Source: Candidatus Hydrogenedentota bacterium (lineage in GTDB: Bacteria; Hydrogenedentota; Hydrogenedentia; Hydrogenedentales; CAITNO01). From it: a stretch of 5,119 nucleotides of DNA. Location of the stretch: NCBI GenBank assembly GCA_007118765.1, contig SKQZ01000121.1, forward strand, positions 1 to 5,119. The letters run 5' to 3'. Shown one piece after another: positions 5,036 through 5,119 of this stretch (its first letter is position 1; each line of letters opens with the position of its first letter). The notes beneath the pieces are model-generated. The model did not search any database and was not told where the DNA came from. It was given only the letters and a program-made list of their open reading frames with translations. Made by a program: the position numbers and the translations under genes.

Positions 5036-5119
5036 ACCCCGCATATTTCATAAGATTTCTGTTGCGCCTGCGAATCTTACACCATATCAGGCACTTTGCT
5101 TGCCCTAACACGCTGTCAG
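5036..5119. repeat. Second, truncated copy of the MITE-like repeat
   Basis: The left part of the repeat seen at 1-147, in the same orientation and cut off by the window end. It opens with ACCCCGCATATTTCA (5036-5050), which matches the reverse complement of the repeat's other end at 127-142. It then continues into the 46 bases shared exactly with 1-32 and 51-64, without the 18-bp segment gccgccttcgacgtgtac. The copy lies 14 bp beyond the upstream terminator. The 98 bp from 5022 to 5119 contain no gene. Confidence 0.6.

Noticed and set aside
1..5119. CRISPR array or tandem repeats
   Set aside because: No regularly spaced direct repeats are visible; the only repeated sequence is the pair at the two ends.
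5074..5119. Simple circular-contig overlap
   Set aside because: The shared sequence is interrupted by an 18-bp difference, which a plain overlap of one molecule would not show; it is kept only as an alternative.

Overview
This window is a short, high-GC, fully bacterial or phage-like segment. It carries one compact tail-tip and lysis operon, read entirely on the minus strand, plus one accessory cupin gene. Dense coding, 18-24 bp gaps between most genes and strong AGGAGG-type ribosome binding sites all point to a bacteriophage or prophage-derived tail locus in a high-GC bacterium. No gene or RNA here allows the host phylum to be named.

Layout in the direction of transcription, from high to low coordinates. 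Positions about 5036-5119 are the beginning of a repeat that runs off the window. Positions 4971-5021 hold a minus-strand intrinsic terminator that closes whatever lies upstream. The operon follows: a small helical protein resembling HK97 gp6-type head-tail connectors (4503-4904); a distal tail protein, Dit family (3789-4478); a large tail-hub (Tal/gp27-like) protein with a complete staphylococcal-nuclease-like domain inserted in its middle (2053-3792); a baseplate or fibre-type structural protein (1513-2031); an M15-type peptidoglycan peptidase, the likely endolysin (1033-1494); and a one-membrane-segment holin (647-1012). A strong intrinsic terminator at 564-609 ends the operon. A single-domain cupin gene (184-528) lies beyond it, followed by about 180 bp of non-coding DNA that is largely a second, truncated copy of the repeat.

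As a unit, Dit, the hub and the structural protein would form the tip of a siphophage-like tail, and the M15 enzyme and holin would lyse the host. The major tail protein, tape measure, terminase and capsid genes are absent, and a terminator stands before the first gene. The locus is therefore either a rearranged or remnant prophage, or one block of a scattered phage genome.

The most striking observation is the hub protein. It keeps all the SNase catalytic and calcium-ligand positions that I can align: DGDT, an Arg, an Asp and a Glu in the VRL-ID-ET segment, and the Arg of D-Y-G-R. This suggests a nuclease built into the tail tip. The second observation is that both window ends carry the same short repeat in the same orientation, differing by an 18-bp indel. 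The repeat has long imperfect inverted arms and looks like a MITE-like dispersed element flanking the operon.
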